From positions 2,294,001-2,358,000 of the forward strand of contig NC_092310.1 in NCBI RefSeq assembly GCF_036785885.1: a stretch of 64,000 nt of DNA, read 5' to 3'. The notes below the pieces were generated by a model. That model worked only from the letters and a program-made list of their open reading frames with translations, was not told where the DNA came from and made no database searches. The DNA is from Coffea arabica. Lineage: Eukaryota; Streptophyta; Magnoliopsida; Gentianales; Rubiaceae. Both the position numbers and the translations under genes were made by a program. Below are positions 34,004 through 45,500 of this stretch, one piece after another. Every line of letters starts with the position of its first letter. Positions within the stretch are counted from its first letter, which is position 1.

Positions 34004-34392
34004 TCCAAGAGACACAAGATGATAACAGGATTAGAATCGCGACCACACAATACCAGGATATAAGGCCCGGCCAAACCCGGGGGCTTTTACCGCCTTTGGT
34101 TTGCGTCCTTTATTTATTTGTCAAAGCCCTCGCACCTTTTCCCACTTCATCATCTTCTCCACAGAAAATAGAAAAAATTTTTCCTTCCCGTTTGCTCTTC
34201 CCCCCTCCTCTTGGCCGGCGCCTATCTTGTTTCAGCAGAGGCCAGACTATTTCTTCATACAGTCTTCCTTCATACTTTCGTGTAAATAACAGTGCTGGTC
34301 GAAAGGGGCAAAACTAGACAACTCACCTCGGTGTTCTGAGTTACTTACGAAGATTTGTCTTCTCGAGGCAGGAGCAAATCCTTTCCTTCAGT

Positions 34393-37300
34393 ATGCCTCC
34401 TGATTTTGAAGATGTCATGGACAAATGTAGACAAATCCCCAGAAGACTGTGCAGATATCCCCAAAAGTTGTTGGCACGGATTGAATCAACATTCAAGGAT
34501 CATGAGTCATCTGTGGTGAAATACTCACTTCCGCTGCTTCGTTTTCAGATTGAGATGTACAAGGGAGAGTTCTTTCTGAAGAGGCTATTACGTCTGAAGA
34601 GCAGGAATGATGAAAGGCTTATGGCTCATCAGAAAGATCAAATTAAACTTTTCGTTCAGAAGTTCGAGTGTATCGCACTAATTCTCTCAGATGAAAGAAT
34701 TAAGGACAGAGAGGACGTATTAGGAGCAATTGGAGAATTTTTTCACAGGCTGCCATATTTGCCTTTCTTCCTCAACGAACAAGATGAAATGACCAACCCT
34801 TCATTTCCTGAGCTGTTAGATAAGGAGACACATTTGATCAAGGCAAAGCTCATGGATCTTATTCCTAAATTTCCAAAGTTTAATTTCCCAAAAACTTCCA
34901 GACTGAAGTCTCTTGATTTTCTTGGGAGGAAGCTCAGGGAGCTGCTGAAATATAATTCTGCATCAACTGCATTGGCGAAGCTCCACACGGAAGAGATACA
35001 AATACACCTCCAGAATGTTTCGCAGTTGGACATTGAGGAGCATCCAAAGATAGAAGATCTCGTTGACCGATTCACTGAGTTGGCATATGAGGCGGAGTAC
35101 ATAATTGATTCAATAGAGGATGATGCTCAATGGCAGCATTTCGTCTGGTTGGACAATGTGCTGGATGAGTTAAGACTTCTTAGCGAGAAGGCCGGAGGAA
35201 TTCATTTGAGAACCCCTGATATGGAAGTCCAAGATTCCAAGAGTGTCACCCAGGTTTCAGTTGACAAGTTATCAACAAAAAATACATCAGCAATTGACGA
35301 AATTGTGGTGGATCTCAGTAACAGAGAAGATGAAATCCTCAACCAGCTGACTAGAGGACCCTCAAAGCTGGATATTGTTTTTGTTGCTGGAATGCCTGGT
35401 TTAGGCAAGACAACGTTGGCGAGGAAGGTGTACAGCAGTCGTAAAGTCATGCGTCACTTTCATCTTCGTGCATGGTGCTCTGTTTCCCAAGAATATGAGA
35501 AAAGGAGATTGTTGCTCGAAATTCTAACAGGGATTCATGGGCTTACAGAAGAGATTCGCCAAATGAGGGATGAAGATCTCCAAGATAAATTGCGTAAGTT
35601 GTTACTGAGAAACAAGTATCTCGTAGTTATGGATGACGTTTGGGGTATTGGAGCTTGGAATGACTTGAAAAACTCATTCCCAGATAATGCAAATGGAAGT
35701 AGAATTCTGTTCACCAGTCGCCTCCACAAAGTGGCCTCGGAAATTAAACCAGACAGTCCTCCTCTTTCTCTTAGCCTTTTTTCTCAGGAGGAAAGTTGGC
35801 AGTTGTTAGAAAAGAAGGTATTCAAGGAAGAATGTTGCCCCAATGAGCTGGTGGGAGTCGGAAAGGACATTGCTTACCACTGTCAAGGATTGCCTCTTGC
35901 TGTTGTTGCGGCTGCTGGTATACTGAAAACGACAGAAAAAAGCCAAAATTCGTGGAAAACAATCGCAGATAACTTGAGCTCACAAATAATTGATAATCCC
36001 GAAGCTCGGTGCAAAGAAGTCTTAAATCTCAGCTACAAACATTTGCCGGAGTATCTTAAATCATGCTTTCTATATTTGGGAGTTCTTAATGAAGATAGAG
36101 ATGTTCTTGTCAGCAAGCTGATACGGTTTTGGATCGCAGAAGGTTTCATACCAGAAACTAATAAGGGCTCTGAAGAAGTGGCCGAGAATTTCTTGATGGA
36201 TCTAATTGACAGAAGCTTGGTGATAATCTCCAAAAGAAGATCCAACGGCAAAGTTAGAGCATGTCGCCTCCACGATCTTGTCCTTGATTTCTGTAAGTCT
36301 CAAACCGAGGATGAGAACTTCTTTCAGCTGATAACCAGGTCTGATAATCCATATGCTTCTTTTCCTAATACAGATTATGGTTTCGAATTTGATTTTTACC
36401 ATCATTCATCTCCCGTGTCATTTGCATCCTATCGGTTGGCTATATCTTTGAAGAGAAGCCACTTTATTGAATCAAAACCTTCTGGCTTGGCCAGCCGTTC
36501 CTTGGTTTTCTTTGCTTCTACAGATTCAGAACCAAAACGCCCTTATGACATCTCATTCATTTGGCACAACTTCAAATTGCTTAGAGTCTTGGATTTTGAA
36601 TGCTTCAATTTGGGTATTTCATTTCCCGTAGAAATTGAAATTCTGGTACAATTGAGATATTTAGCAGTTGGAGGCTATTTGGAGTCCATTCCGCAGTCGA
36701 TAGCCAACCTCAGGAAACTGAAAACTCTTATTGTGAAGGGATTAAGTCGTAAGATCACCTTACCAAATACTATCTGGCGCATCACAAGTTTAAGGCATTT
36801 TCATGTGAGTGTCCACGTTGATTTCGATTCAGATGCTGAAGAGCTTGGTGATTGCTCCTTATTAGAAAATTTGATCAGTTTTTCCCGCCCATCTCTTTCT
36901 TGTGGTGAAGATGCAGAGAGGATTATAAAGAGGATTCCAAATCTTTGCAAACTGAGTTGCATATTCTATGAATCACCAGATTCTTCCATGAACTGCAATC
37001 ATTTTCCGAGATTGAACTGTCTCACTCATTTGGAGTCACTGAAGATATTCTACTATGGAAGCCCTCTTAACAATGGCGAGTTCATCCTCCCTTTGAATCT
37101 AAAGAAATTGACTTTATCAAACTTTCGCCTTCCATGGAGTCATATATCCACAATTGGGAGACTACCAAACCTGGAAGTCCTCAAGTTACTTTCTGGTGCC
37201 TTTGTGGGGAAAATATGGAAAGTGGAAGAAGAGTTTCAGAATCTCAAGTTCTTGAGCTTAGACAGTCTGAACATTGCTCAATGGAATGCCTCTTGTGATG

Positions 37301-37500
37301 ATTTTCCCAAGCTTGAAAGACTCATCTTACAAAATTGCAAAGACCTTGAAGAGATTCCTGCAGAGTTTGCAGACATATACACATTGGAGATGATTGAAGT
37401 ACATTGGTGCAGTGAATCGGCGGAAAAATCAGCAATTAAGATTGGAGAAGAAACTGCAGATATCAAAGTCCTTATCAGGAGTTCGAATTTGAATTCATGA
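34393..37500 (+). CDS. CC-NB-ARC-LRR immune receptor, R1-like NLR
   Basis: This is an unbroken single-exon gene of 1,035 residues, a normal length for Solanaceae-type R1 (late blight resistance) homologues. NLRs sense pathogen effectors and start immune signalling and cell death. Residues 1 to about 300 form the R1-like extended N-terminal and coiled-coil region. The NB-ARC follows, with the P-loop GMPGLGKTT at 333-341 (Lys339), RNBS-A around FHLRAWCSVSQEY, the Walker B motif LVVMDDVW at about 410-417, RNBS-B GSRILFTSR, and GLPLA at 499-503. The MHD position reads LHD at 626-628. RNBS-D has CFLYLGVL. Irregular leucine-rich repeats run from about 710 to the end, closing with LEEIPAEFADIYTLEMIEV, typical of the family. 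The ATG at 34,393 is the first in frame that gives the family N-terminus. Upstream sequence contains a MITE with W-box cores. All core motifs are intact. Confidence 0.95.
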   Translation: MPPDFEDVMDKCRQIPRRLCRYPQKLLARIESTFKDHESSVVKYSLPLLRFQIEMYKGEFFLKRLLRLKSRNDERLMAHQKDQIKLFVQKFECIALILSDERIKDREDVLGAIGEFFHRLPYLPFFLNEQDEMTNPSFPELLDKETHLIKAKLMDLIPKFPKFNFPKTSRLKSLDFLGRKLRELLKYNSASTALAKLHTEEIQIHLQNVSQLDIEEHPKIEDLVDRFTELAYEAEYIIDSIEDDAQWQHFVWLDNVLDELRLLSEKAGGIHLRTPDMEVQDSKSVTQVSVDKLSTKNTSAIDEIVVDLSNREDEILNQLTRGPSKLDIVFVAGMPGLGKTTLARKVYSSRKVMRHFHLRAWCSVSQEYEKRRLLLEILTGIHGLTEEIRQMRDEDLQDKLRKLLLRNKYLVVMDDVWGIGAWNDLKNSFPDNANGSRILFTSRLHKVASEIKPDSPPLSLSLFSQEESWQLLEKKVFKEECCPNELVGVGKDIAYHCQGLPLAVVAAAGILKTTEKSQNSWKTIADNLSSQIIDNPEARCKEVLNLSYKHLPEYLKSCFLYLGVLNEDRDVLVSKLIRFWIAEGFIPETNKGSEEVAENFLMDLIDRSLVIISKRRSNGKVRACRLHDLVLDFCKSQTEDENFFQLITRSDNPYASFPNTDYGFEFDFYHHSSPVSFASYRLAISLKRSHFIESKPSGLASRSLVFFASTDSEPKRPYDISFIWHNFKLLRVLDFECFNLGISFPVEIEILVQLRYLAVGGYLESIPQSIANLRKLKTLIVKGLSRKITLPNTIWRITSLRHFHVSVHVDFDSDAEELGDCSLLENLISFSRPSLSCGEDAERIIKRIPNLCKLSCIFYESPDSSMNCNHFPRLNCLTHLESLKIFYYGSPLNNGEFILPLNLKKLTLSNFRLPWSHISTIGRLPNLEVLKLLSGAFVGKIWKVEEEFQNLKFLSLDSLNIAQWNASCDDFPKLERLILQNCKDLEEIPAEFADIYTLEMIEVHWCSESAEKSAIKIGEETADIKVLIRSSNLNS

Positions 37501-38969
37501 GCACAATTTGGATCACGTTACTTGTACTTCCAGCAACTTGTAAGTCTATTTAATGATTTCCAGCTTTTCATACAATTGCTCCATTCATTTTTGAGATGAC
37601 ACCTGTTGTATTTCTATTTGCTTCAAGACACATAGCTAGTCGAAAACTACTTAATCTGCTGTTTCATAAATTGCAAAGCTCTGTAAAATCCGGGAAGGTG
37701 CATTTTCTGTCCTCTCGAAACTCATTGCGCGTTGTTGTCTTAATTCTAGTGCTAACTTGGATTTAAACTCGTTAGTACTGTTAATTGCTAATTTTGCAAC
37801 GGACCACTCGTAGCTTCTCAAGCTAGGATTTTGATTTGGTAAATCATGTTTGAACTTGAACCTGAAAGCATTTTCTTTGCCTTAGATATTTTGGGGAATT
37901 GGTGCTCAAAGGAATGGAGGTTCAGGTCTATAACTTGAAGACTACTCAGCTGGAACTTTGGAGGGTCTCGTTCACCATAAGCAAGAAGTTGTTGCCAAGC
38001 TTTGCCTCTCATTGGAACCTTCTAATTTTGTATTCTAGATTATGTTTTTGAACTAATGTAGCAATCTGACCCTGATTGCTAGAGGTTTGGTGGATTTTTT
38101 AGATTGGATGATGTGTATTGGGACCAATGGCCTTGAAATCCTTACTTCCTTACTTATAATACTACATAAGAAGCACTTTCCGTTTCTACAGTAGAGCGAT
38201 TTTCAAGTGCAACTTTGCTTAAATGGATGGTTTGTACCTTCGAGTGCTTCTCCTTGCTTAGAGGTATTGTACCTTTGAGGTGGTAGTGGTTGTTGTACAT
38301 TTGTTTTGTACTGCCCCTGCTTCTGCGCTGTGACTTCTGTGGATTTCTGTTCGAAATTGGATACACATATAGTATTTTGAACACAAAACATGTCTTTTTT
38401 CTATTAAACAAGACATGTACAACTACTAAAACGAGTTTCCAAAAAATTAGCAAACTTAAAAATGAATAATAAAGTTCGGCAATGTTCAAGTTTAACCAAG
38501 TAAACAAAGGAAAACAAACTGCTATGATTTTTGACAATATACCATTCTTATCATCTCTTGCATATTTGCGTGCACAACTTGTTCAATCTCAACACACCAA
38601 TTGCCTTAAGATCAAAACATAATTTGGATTCTCAAAACATTCAATACGAACAAAAGCTAACCTCCTAAGGGTACATCTGTTAAGAAAGACATAAACTGGG
38701 GTTCACAACCTCCCCAAAAACTAATTTTTAGGTTCTTGTCAGTGACAAATAATATACAGAATAATTGACGAAGAGCATAAATCCAATCATTATTTTACTA
38801 AGTGTGCACAATGACAAAAAATGTTCACATAACCCAAATACTAAATTGCAACACTTAATGGCCACGATTCAACACAATTCACAACCAAACGAAATGTCTA
38901 ATAAGGGACCAGTTCACACATAAACCAGCATGGAATAGTGCTAAAAATTGCTTCTTAAAACAAAGTATC
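37501..38969. other. NLR 3' flank and intergenic, no gene seen
   Basis: The first few hundred bases probably hold the NLR 3' untranslated region. No further coding region or element boundary could be supported. Confidence 0.45.
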
Positions 38970-39300
38970 TGTTAAGAGAAAAGAGTTTTCGGGGAAATAT
39001 TTTCTCTATTTCATACAAATGATACAATGGTATTAGACCTATATATAGGCTTATAATATAATAGGCTAAGATTCAATAAATCTGGATAAATATGCAAAAT
39101 GGTGATTACCTATTTAATCCATATCTAACACCTGATTGATATATAATTTAAATTCAAAAAATTAGATAATTATAATTAGCTCACTCCAACACTACCCCTC
39201 AAGTTGGTGCATAGATATCCCTCATGTCCATCTTGCCGGATGAGTTGCAGAAATTCTTAATCCGCACAGTTTTGATAAGTATATTAACCAGTTGATTTTT
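38970..39300 (-). mobile_element. Copia 3' LTR plus 3' tip of RNase H
   Basis: On the minus strand the fragment ends in a peptide like KMDMRDIYAPT plus stop, matching the very end of Copia pol (KLGMIDIYAPT). Next come the tract AACTTGAGGGGTAG and an LTR of 222 bp (39,191-38,970) starting TGTTGGAGTG and ending TCTCTTAACA. The rest of the element is missing. Confidence 0.75.
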
Positions 39301-39888
39301 AGATTTTACAAACGATTAAAAGGGGTTATGATTTATAGTAAAAACAAGTTTGTAAATATCACTTATTCTCAGCAACAAAAGCTAAATATATTATATAATT
39401 AGAAAGTTAAACAAGTTAAGACTCTTATATTGTTGAGATAGTGAAGTATATCATCTCAAATATATAAATATTTGATGAAAGATGATTATATATTCCTCTA
39501 TTATTTTTAGTTTTAATGGACAAAATTATAAGTATATCCTTGCATATGAATTGGGTCAGGTATCTGCGATTTTCAAAGTTTTTGAATTGTGACGGGACGT
39601 CCTTCTTTGTTAATCTGATTTGCTGCTACCCGAACTACACATATTAAAACCGATTCGAATATCCTAAATTTGCGGTTCAGATCGAATCAATATTTACGAT
39701 TTTTTGGGTTTCTCTGATCAAAATAAACAACCTATGTTACGTAAACTTGCAAATCTTTATTACTTACAATCAAACAAAAATTTATTCCTATCCTACCATA
39801 GAACCCAACAGACAACGGGAAAAAGAGGAAACCAAAGAACATTAAAGCGGTTAGCAGTTGAGAATTTTTTACAACCAAAACTGTAATT
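39301..39888. other. AT-rich intergenic, no gene seen
   Basis: No feature could be supported apart from the flanking elements. Confidence 0.5.
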
Positions 39889-40160
39889 TATGAAGTGGAG
39901 TTAAGAAGGAAAACTTTAGATGTATATTTATGAAATTTACTTGCCTTATATATTTCTAAACATATCGAGCTAGACAACGTGAAAATCGTGATTGTTCATA
40001 TTTTCGAGATTGAAATTATGTTCAAATTTGGATTAAAACCTAAACAAATAAACTTGAACGGGTTTGGTTCGACGGAGTTCAAATCAAGTACCAAACTATT
40101 TAGTTTAATTTACGGCCCTAAACATCACACAGACTAATCTCATTTTCTGCTTACACCAGT
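39889..40160 (+). repeat. Dispersed repeat, copy 2
   Basis: Copy of 27,707-27,978 in the same orientation, with very few differences. The boundary GCTTACACCA is shared. Confidence 0.85.
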
Positions 40161-42539
40161 ATGCGTATATCACAAAAGTTGGCTTCTTGATGACCACGAG
40201 TTTTGCTTTCACTGAAGGTATGTATAATGGTAGCAGCCTCGCTGTGTCGGAGGAATCCGGTGCTCAACAACGTGAGGGAGATGCCGCTGGCCGGCACAAG
40301 CGGCCTTTTCCTGTTTGCTAATGGTTAGGCGCAGGCGACAACTCACGACTTTGACCACTGAGCTCCGGCTCAATAACCATAAAAAGGGACTAAAATGGTG
40401 ATAGAACGCCCTTTTGATCAAGTAGATTTTTATATAACCTCTTTAAACTGTTTTTTCTTAAATTAGAATAAATTAAGTTATAAAAATATTATTATTACCT
40501 TTAAAAAAAAAAAAGACAACTCTATTACCATTAAAAAAAAAAGACAACTCCGAAACGGATAATGCTGAGTACAACATATATGTAATGAATTATTGATGAT
40601 CGTGGGATTATTTTCCTTATGAAATCGGAGTTTTTCCTTTGCTTTTGTTTTCTCTGAGTAATTTCAATAGAGTGCTTAATTGTTGAATTTATAGTAGTAT
40701 CTACCACCACCTATCATCGGATATTGGCGATAAGTGTTTGTATTAGTGTTAATAATGGAATGTAAAGAGGATAAGGCTAATGAAGTTCAAATTGTAGCTA
40801 AATTGTAAATCTCGACATGTACGCAAATTATCTAAATTATGCATGATACCCAATTTTACACTCAAAGCTAATATTTATAGAACTTTGGGCATACTAGGCA
40901 AATCAAGTCTCACCAAAAGCCATCCACAAATCCACCAAAAGAAAGAGGAGGAAAGATACCCTCACAAGGAAGAGCATCAGCAAGCATTTCCCAGATCACA
41001 ACTGCCTCGTTAACTTCACTAGGAAGACCTGGAGAAGAACCATACTATCGCGTAAGACCAGGCTTTCCCTCCTCTTTTTCCCGGGCTTGGGACCGGCTGT
41101 CTGTGGAGACAGGCAGAGTTACAAGCATACTACCACACAAAACAGCACAAACATACAAACAAGCAAGCCACAATCAAGAACAATAGAGAAGAAAGTGCAG
41201 ACTTATATCACAAATTACTACACATTCCTTCAAAGCGATCAAGTCTCACAATTTACTTTCTTCACTTGTTTTCATACCAAGTCTCACCTTTTATCATAAC
41301 TGCAGACTTAACCATTAAATCAACTAAATCATCACCATTAGTTACGAACTTGCAAATTAGGGGAATCAACCACTGAAACAAATATGATGCAACAGTTAAT
41401 TTTCTATAGCATTGTACCAAAAAGAATTCGAAAAGGTTTAAGGAAAGCTCCAGTGAAGAGAATGCGATATAAAACAGATTTACATACAAAAAATAAAATA
41501 AAATAAAAAACTTAAAAAATTTGAAAAAAATCATAATGCTAGACTGATAAAGATCAAATATTATGTATTGCAATCATCCAACAAATAGACCCTACTCATG
41601 GGACCGTCATACAATCACAGGGGCTTAAGCTGCACAGGCAAACCATATAGAACTAATGATAAGTTGACCTGGAAAACAGGAACTCTTTCATTTCTTGAAA
41701 AATCCAACGAAATCAACCTCAAAGTTGTGTACGCACTTCAACCAAATTGATGATTTTCAATACTCGTAAACAAGGCATTTGGATTCCTCTCAATTTGTCA
41801 ATCATTTACAAATGGTTCCATGAACATAAAAACCTGTGCCAGGGCCTGCCAAAATGGAACCATCTCCCAAAACAGCAACGCATACTATTGCTGATCTTAG
41901 ATTGGACCTCTTGATGCCACACCATATCTGTTAGGACCATAAGCAAAGATTGTCCAACAGCTTCTTCCCAAGGATGACAGAATTCAGTCACATGCACTTT
42001 AAAGTTGCATACTAAAACCTACGTACCAGAGGATCACAAAATTCAAGTATGAAATGAAATTCACACAAAATACCAGTACCAGTGGTATGTAAGTTGATGA
42101 CCACAAAAACAGATTGCATGCATCTGTTATTACATGACTGAACAATAACAGTACCTGTTCTTACATGACTATGAAAGCAGATATTGCATGCATCAAGCAT
42201 CTGCTAACTACTGAGCATAACCGAATTTCTCTTCCATTCAACTGTAGATGATGAACGCTAGCAGCTGAGTATTCAATGGCGAAAGAGGACGAATCCCGTT
42301 AGACCCTCTTCAACAATAATGGACATACCAGTTACCACGCACCAAAAGCCCAAGAACGATAGGAGGCAAGAAATATACCTACTTCACCATGACCATGAAC
42401 CCATACTGAGTTGCATCCTAGGCCGCACCCCATGGCATATCAGAAGTTTCTTTCCACATTCAAACATCAAAGTCGTCAATCAAATTCCATGTAGACTAGG
42501 AAGAGCCACATCTTTACCATCTATATGACTTGAAAGGAG
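40161..42539. other. Unassigned, patchy exon-like sequence
   Basis: A GC-richer patch at 40,240-40,380 and another near 41,060-41,110 (CCCGGGCTTGGGACCGGC, followed by a CTGTCT/AGACAG hairpin) stand out from the AT-rich surroundings. Minus-strand splice-like signals appear near 42,170 and 42,375. I cannot assemble any protein, and I recognise none of it. It may be the 3' part of a minus-strand non-coding transcript that starts near 48,950. Confidence 0.3.
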
Positions 42540-45500
42540 ACAAAAAAAAAAAAAAAAGGCAACGAAAGAGAGAGCTCATCCAAAATCTTGTTACAAAACC
42601 GGTTAGCAGGGTCCCAAATGCACCAACACTCCGGGAACAAGCTCCTAAAAATAAAAAAAGACAGAAGCCATCACCCACCACCCCCAGTGATTTTTTCAGG
42701 CAAAGAGAACATAGAAATAGCAGGTTGAAAAGAAAATCTCCCGATTTATTCCCATCCATCCAAGAGAGAGCTCTTCTCGCCTACACACACCACAAATCCA
42801 CTTTTCTTGAAAGACGACATCAAAAGAACCAGAGAAGGACAAATCTTGAAAAATCAACAAGAACAAAACACACAGTGATACCTTTTCCTTGAGGATCAGG
42901 AACAGAGACTTCCAAGCAATTACTGACAACAAATAATGCATAAGGCATTTCTACAAGCATGGTGGACTATGGAAGAAGAGATTTACAAAGAATTTAGATT
43001 ATATTTATAATAGTCTACAGACATCAAAAAGTACCAAAACCCTTGAAATGCTCAAGCCAAAAAAGAATGATAAGCATAGGTATGAAGATAAACCCCTCTA
43101 AAATAATGTACTAGCCTTTGATCTGAGGACAGAGACCTATGTTTTGGCCACCCCTCTGAATCACTGAAATCCTAGATTCGACACAGACAAATTAAATTAA
43201 AATGACATAGTAAATTAAAGAACAAGTAGAGAAAAATCATTTTTAAAAGAAAACAGCAAAAAAAAAAGAGTAGGGAAAGAGAGTGCTTATCCAATATCTT
43301 GTTACAAAACCAGTTAGCAGGGTACCAAACACACCGACACTCCTGGAACAAGCTTCCCTAAAATCAAGACAACAGAGAGAAGCCATCACCCACCTGATTT
43401 TTTCAGGCAAGAGAGAACAAAAAAAGACCAGGTTGAAAAGAAAATCTCCCGATTTTATTCACATCCATCCAAGAGAGAGCTCTTCTAGCCTCCACATACC
43501 AGAAATCCACTATTCTTGAAAAATGACATCAAAAGAACCAGAGAAGAGAAGACAAATCTTGAAAAATCACCAAGAACAAAACAAACCGTCATTAACCTCA
43601 AAATCTTTTTACCGTCTTTTTACCAATCAACTCTATAAGGGAACTGCTCAAAAACCAGAGCAACTGAGTACAGCAATACAAAAATAAAGCAGAAAGCAAA
43701 ACTCAAAATTAAGGATCACAATCACATCAATTCCATAATTCCAAGAAGAACCGCATCCCATAATTCTAAGAAACATCGCATCCAAAAAGCCCATGTTCCA
43801 TCTCAAGTAGTGTTCTGCAAAGAAGTATGAGAACATGAATAGCCTACAAAGACTTGGCACAAAGATGAGAATAATCTTAAAATAAAAACTGTCGATAATT
43901 TACCATGCAATCAGACCAATATGCATAGCCTTAACTCTTCTTCAGATCAAGCTGAATGAGCAAAATACCAGGAACCTCACCCATACAAATAAACTTGAAT
44001 AAGCACAGAGATGCATTTGGTTATAACCCATTCTATTCATCGTGGATCAGGAAAGTTGACTCTGCAAGACATGCCGCCAGGCCAAAAAGATTCACAGATA
44101 AATTATAATTAAGGCATTGAAACCCCTAAATTCCTCTAGCACAAAAGAACAATTTGGGTAGGTGAGAAAATAACTCCCTCCAAAAAATTTAACTAGCCCT
44201 TGATCTGAGAATGGGAAGGCAAGTTTGAAACACGAATCACTTCACTGAAACCCCAAGCTGCACCCTAGTAATATAGGAAATTATAGAAGAGGAGCAAATC
44301 CACAGATATCCTAATCAATTTCAAGGAAACAGAAAAAAAACAAGTAGGGAAAGAGAAAACTCCTCCAAAATCTTGTAAACTGGAATAGCAGGTCACACAA
44401 ATGACGAGAATGCTCCAATCCAAACTTCCCTAAAATGAAGACAATAGATAAGCTATTATCAACGAATACCAACTATTTTTATGCAACAGAAAGAATTGGT
44501 TGGCAGAAAAAAAAAACTCCCGATTTATCACATTCATCCATCCAAGAAGAGCTCTTTTTTGCTTAGGGAAAGAGAAAACTCCTCCAAAATCTTGTAAACT
44601 GGAATAGCAGGTCACACAAATGATGAGAATGCTCCAATCCAAACTTTCCTAAAATGAAGACAATAGATAAGCTATTACCAACGAATACCAACGAATACCA
44701 ACTATTTTTATGCAACAGAAAGAATTGGTTGGCAGAAAAAAAAAACTCCCGATTTATCACATTCATCCATCCAAGAAGAGCTCTTTTTTTATTCCATCCA
44801 TCCAAGAATCACGAATCACTTCACTGAAACCCTAAGTTGCAGCACCCTAGTAATATGGGAAATTAGAGAACAAGGAGCAAATCCACAAATTTCCTAATCA
44901 ATTTCAAGGAAACAGCAGAAAAACAAGTAGGGAAAGAGAAAGCTCCTCCAAAATCTTGTAAACTGGAATAGCAGGTCACACGAATGACAAGAATGCTCCG
45001 ATCCAAACTTCCCTAAAATGCAGACAATAGATAAGCTATTACCAACGAATACCAGCTATTTGTAGGCAAAAGAAAGAATTGGTTGGCAGAGAAAAAAACT
45101 CCCGATTTATCACATTCATCCATCCAAGAAGCTCTTTTTTGCTTCCCTCCATCCAAGAATTACTTCCATACGCAGAACTCCATCATTCTCAGACCACATC
45201 AAAGAACCAGAAAAGAAGACAACCTTTAAACATCAACCAGAACCATTCAAGAATAACTACATCAACAAACCGCAAAACCTCAAGATCAATCCTCAATCAA
45301 CACCACAGAAATTGCTGAAACCCAGAGCCACAACATATAGCAACACAACCTAAAGCAACGACTGAAATACCAATGTTGAGCCCAAAATAAGAGATTATGT
45401 TCAAATACGTCCAATTAATTCACAGAGTAACATACAAGAGACCTTCCTCTCATTAAAGTTGCAAGTGACACAAAAAGCCAACAAAACTGAAATTGGATGC

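Noticed and set aside
38154-38537. Minus-strand open frame of 127 codons downstream of the NLR
   Set aside because: No domain, poor composition and no supported start; it probably overlaps untranslated sequence.
42245-42275. Box C/D snoRNA (ATGATGA followed by CTGA)
   Set aside because: The boxes are only about 12 bases apart and there is no terminal stem or guide region.
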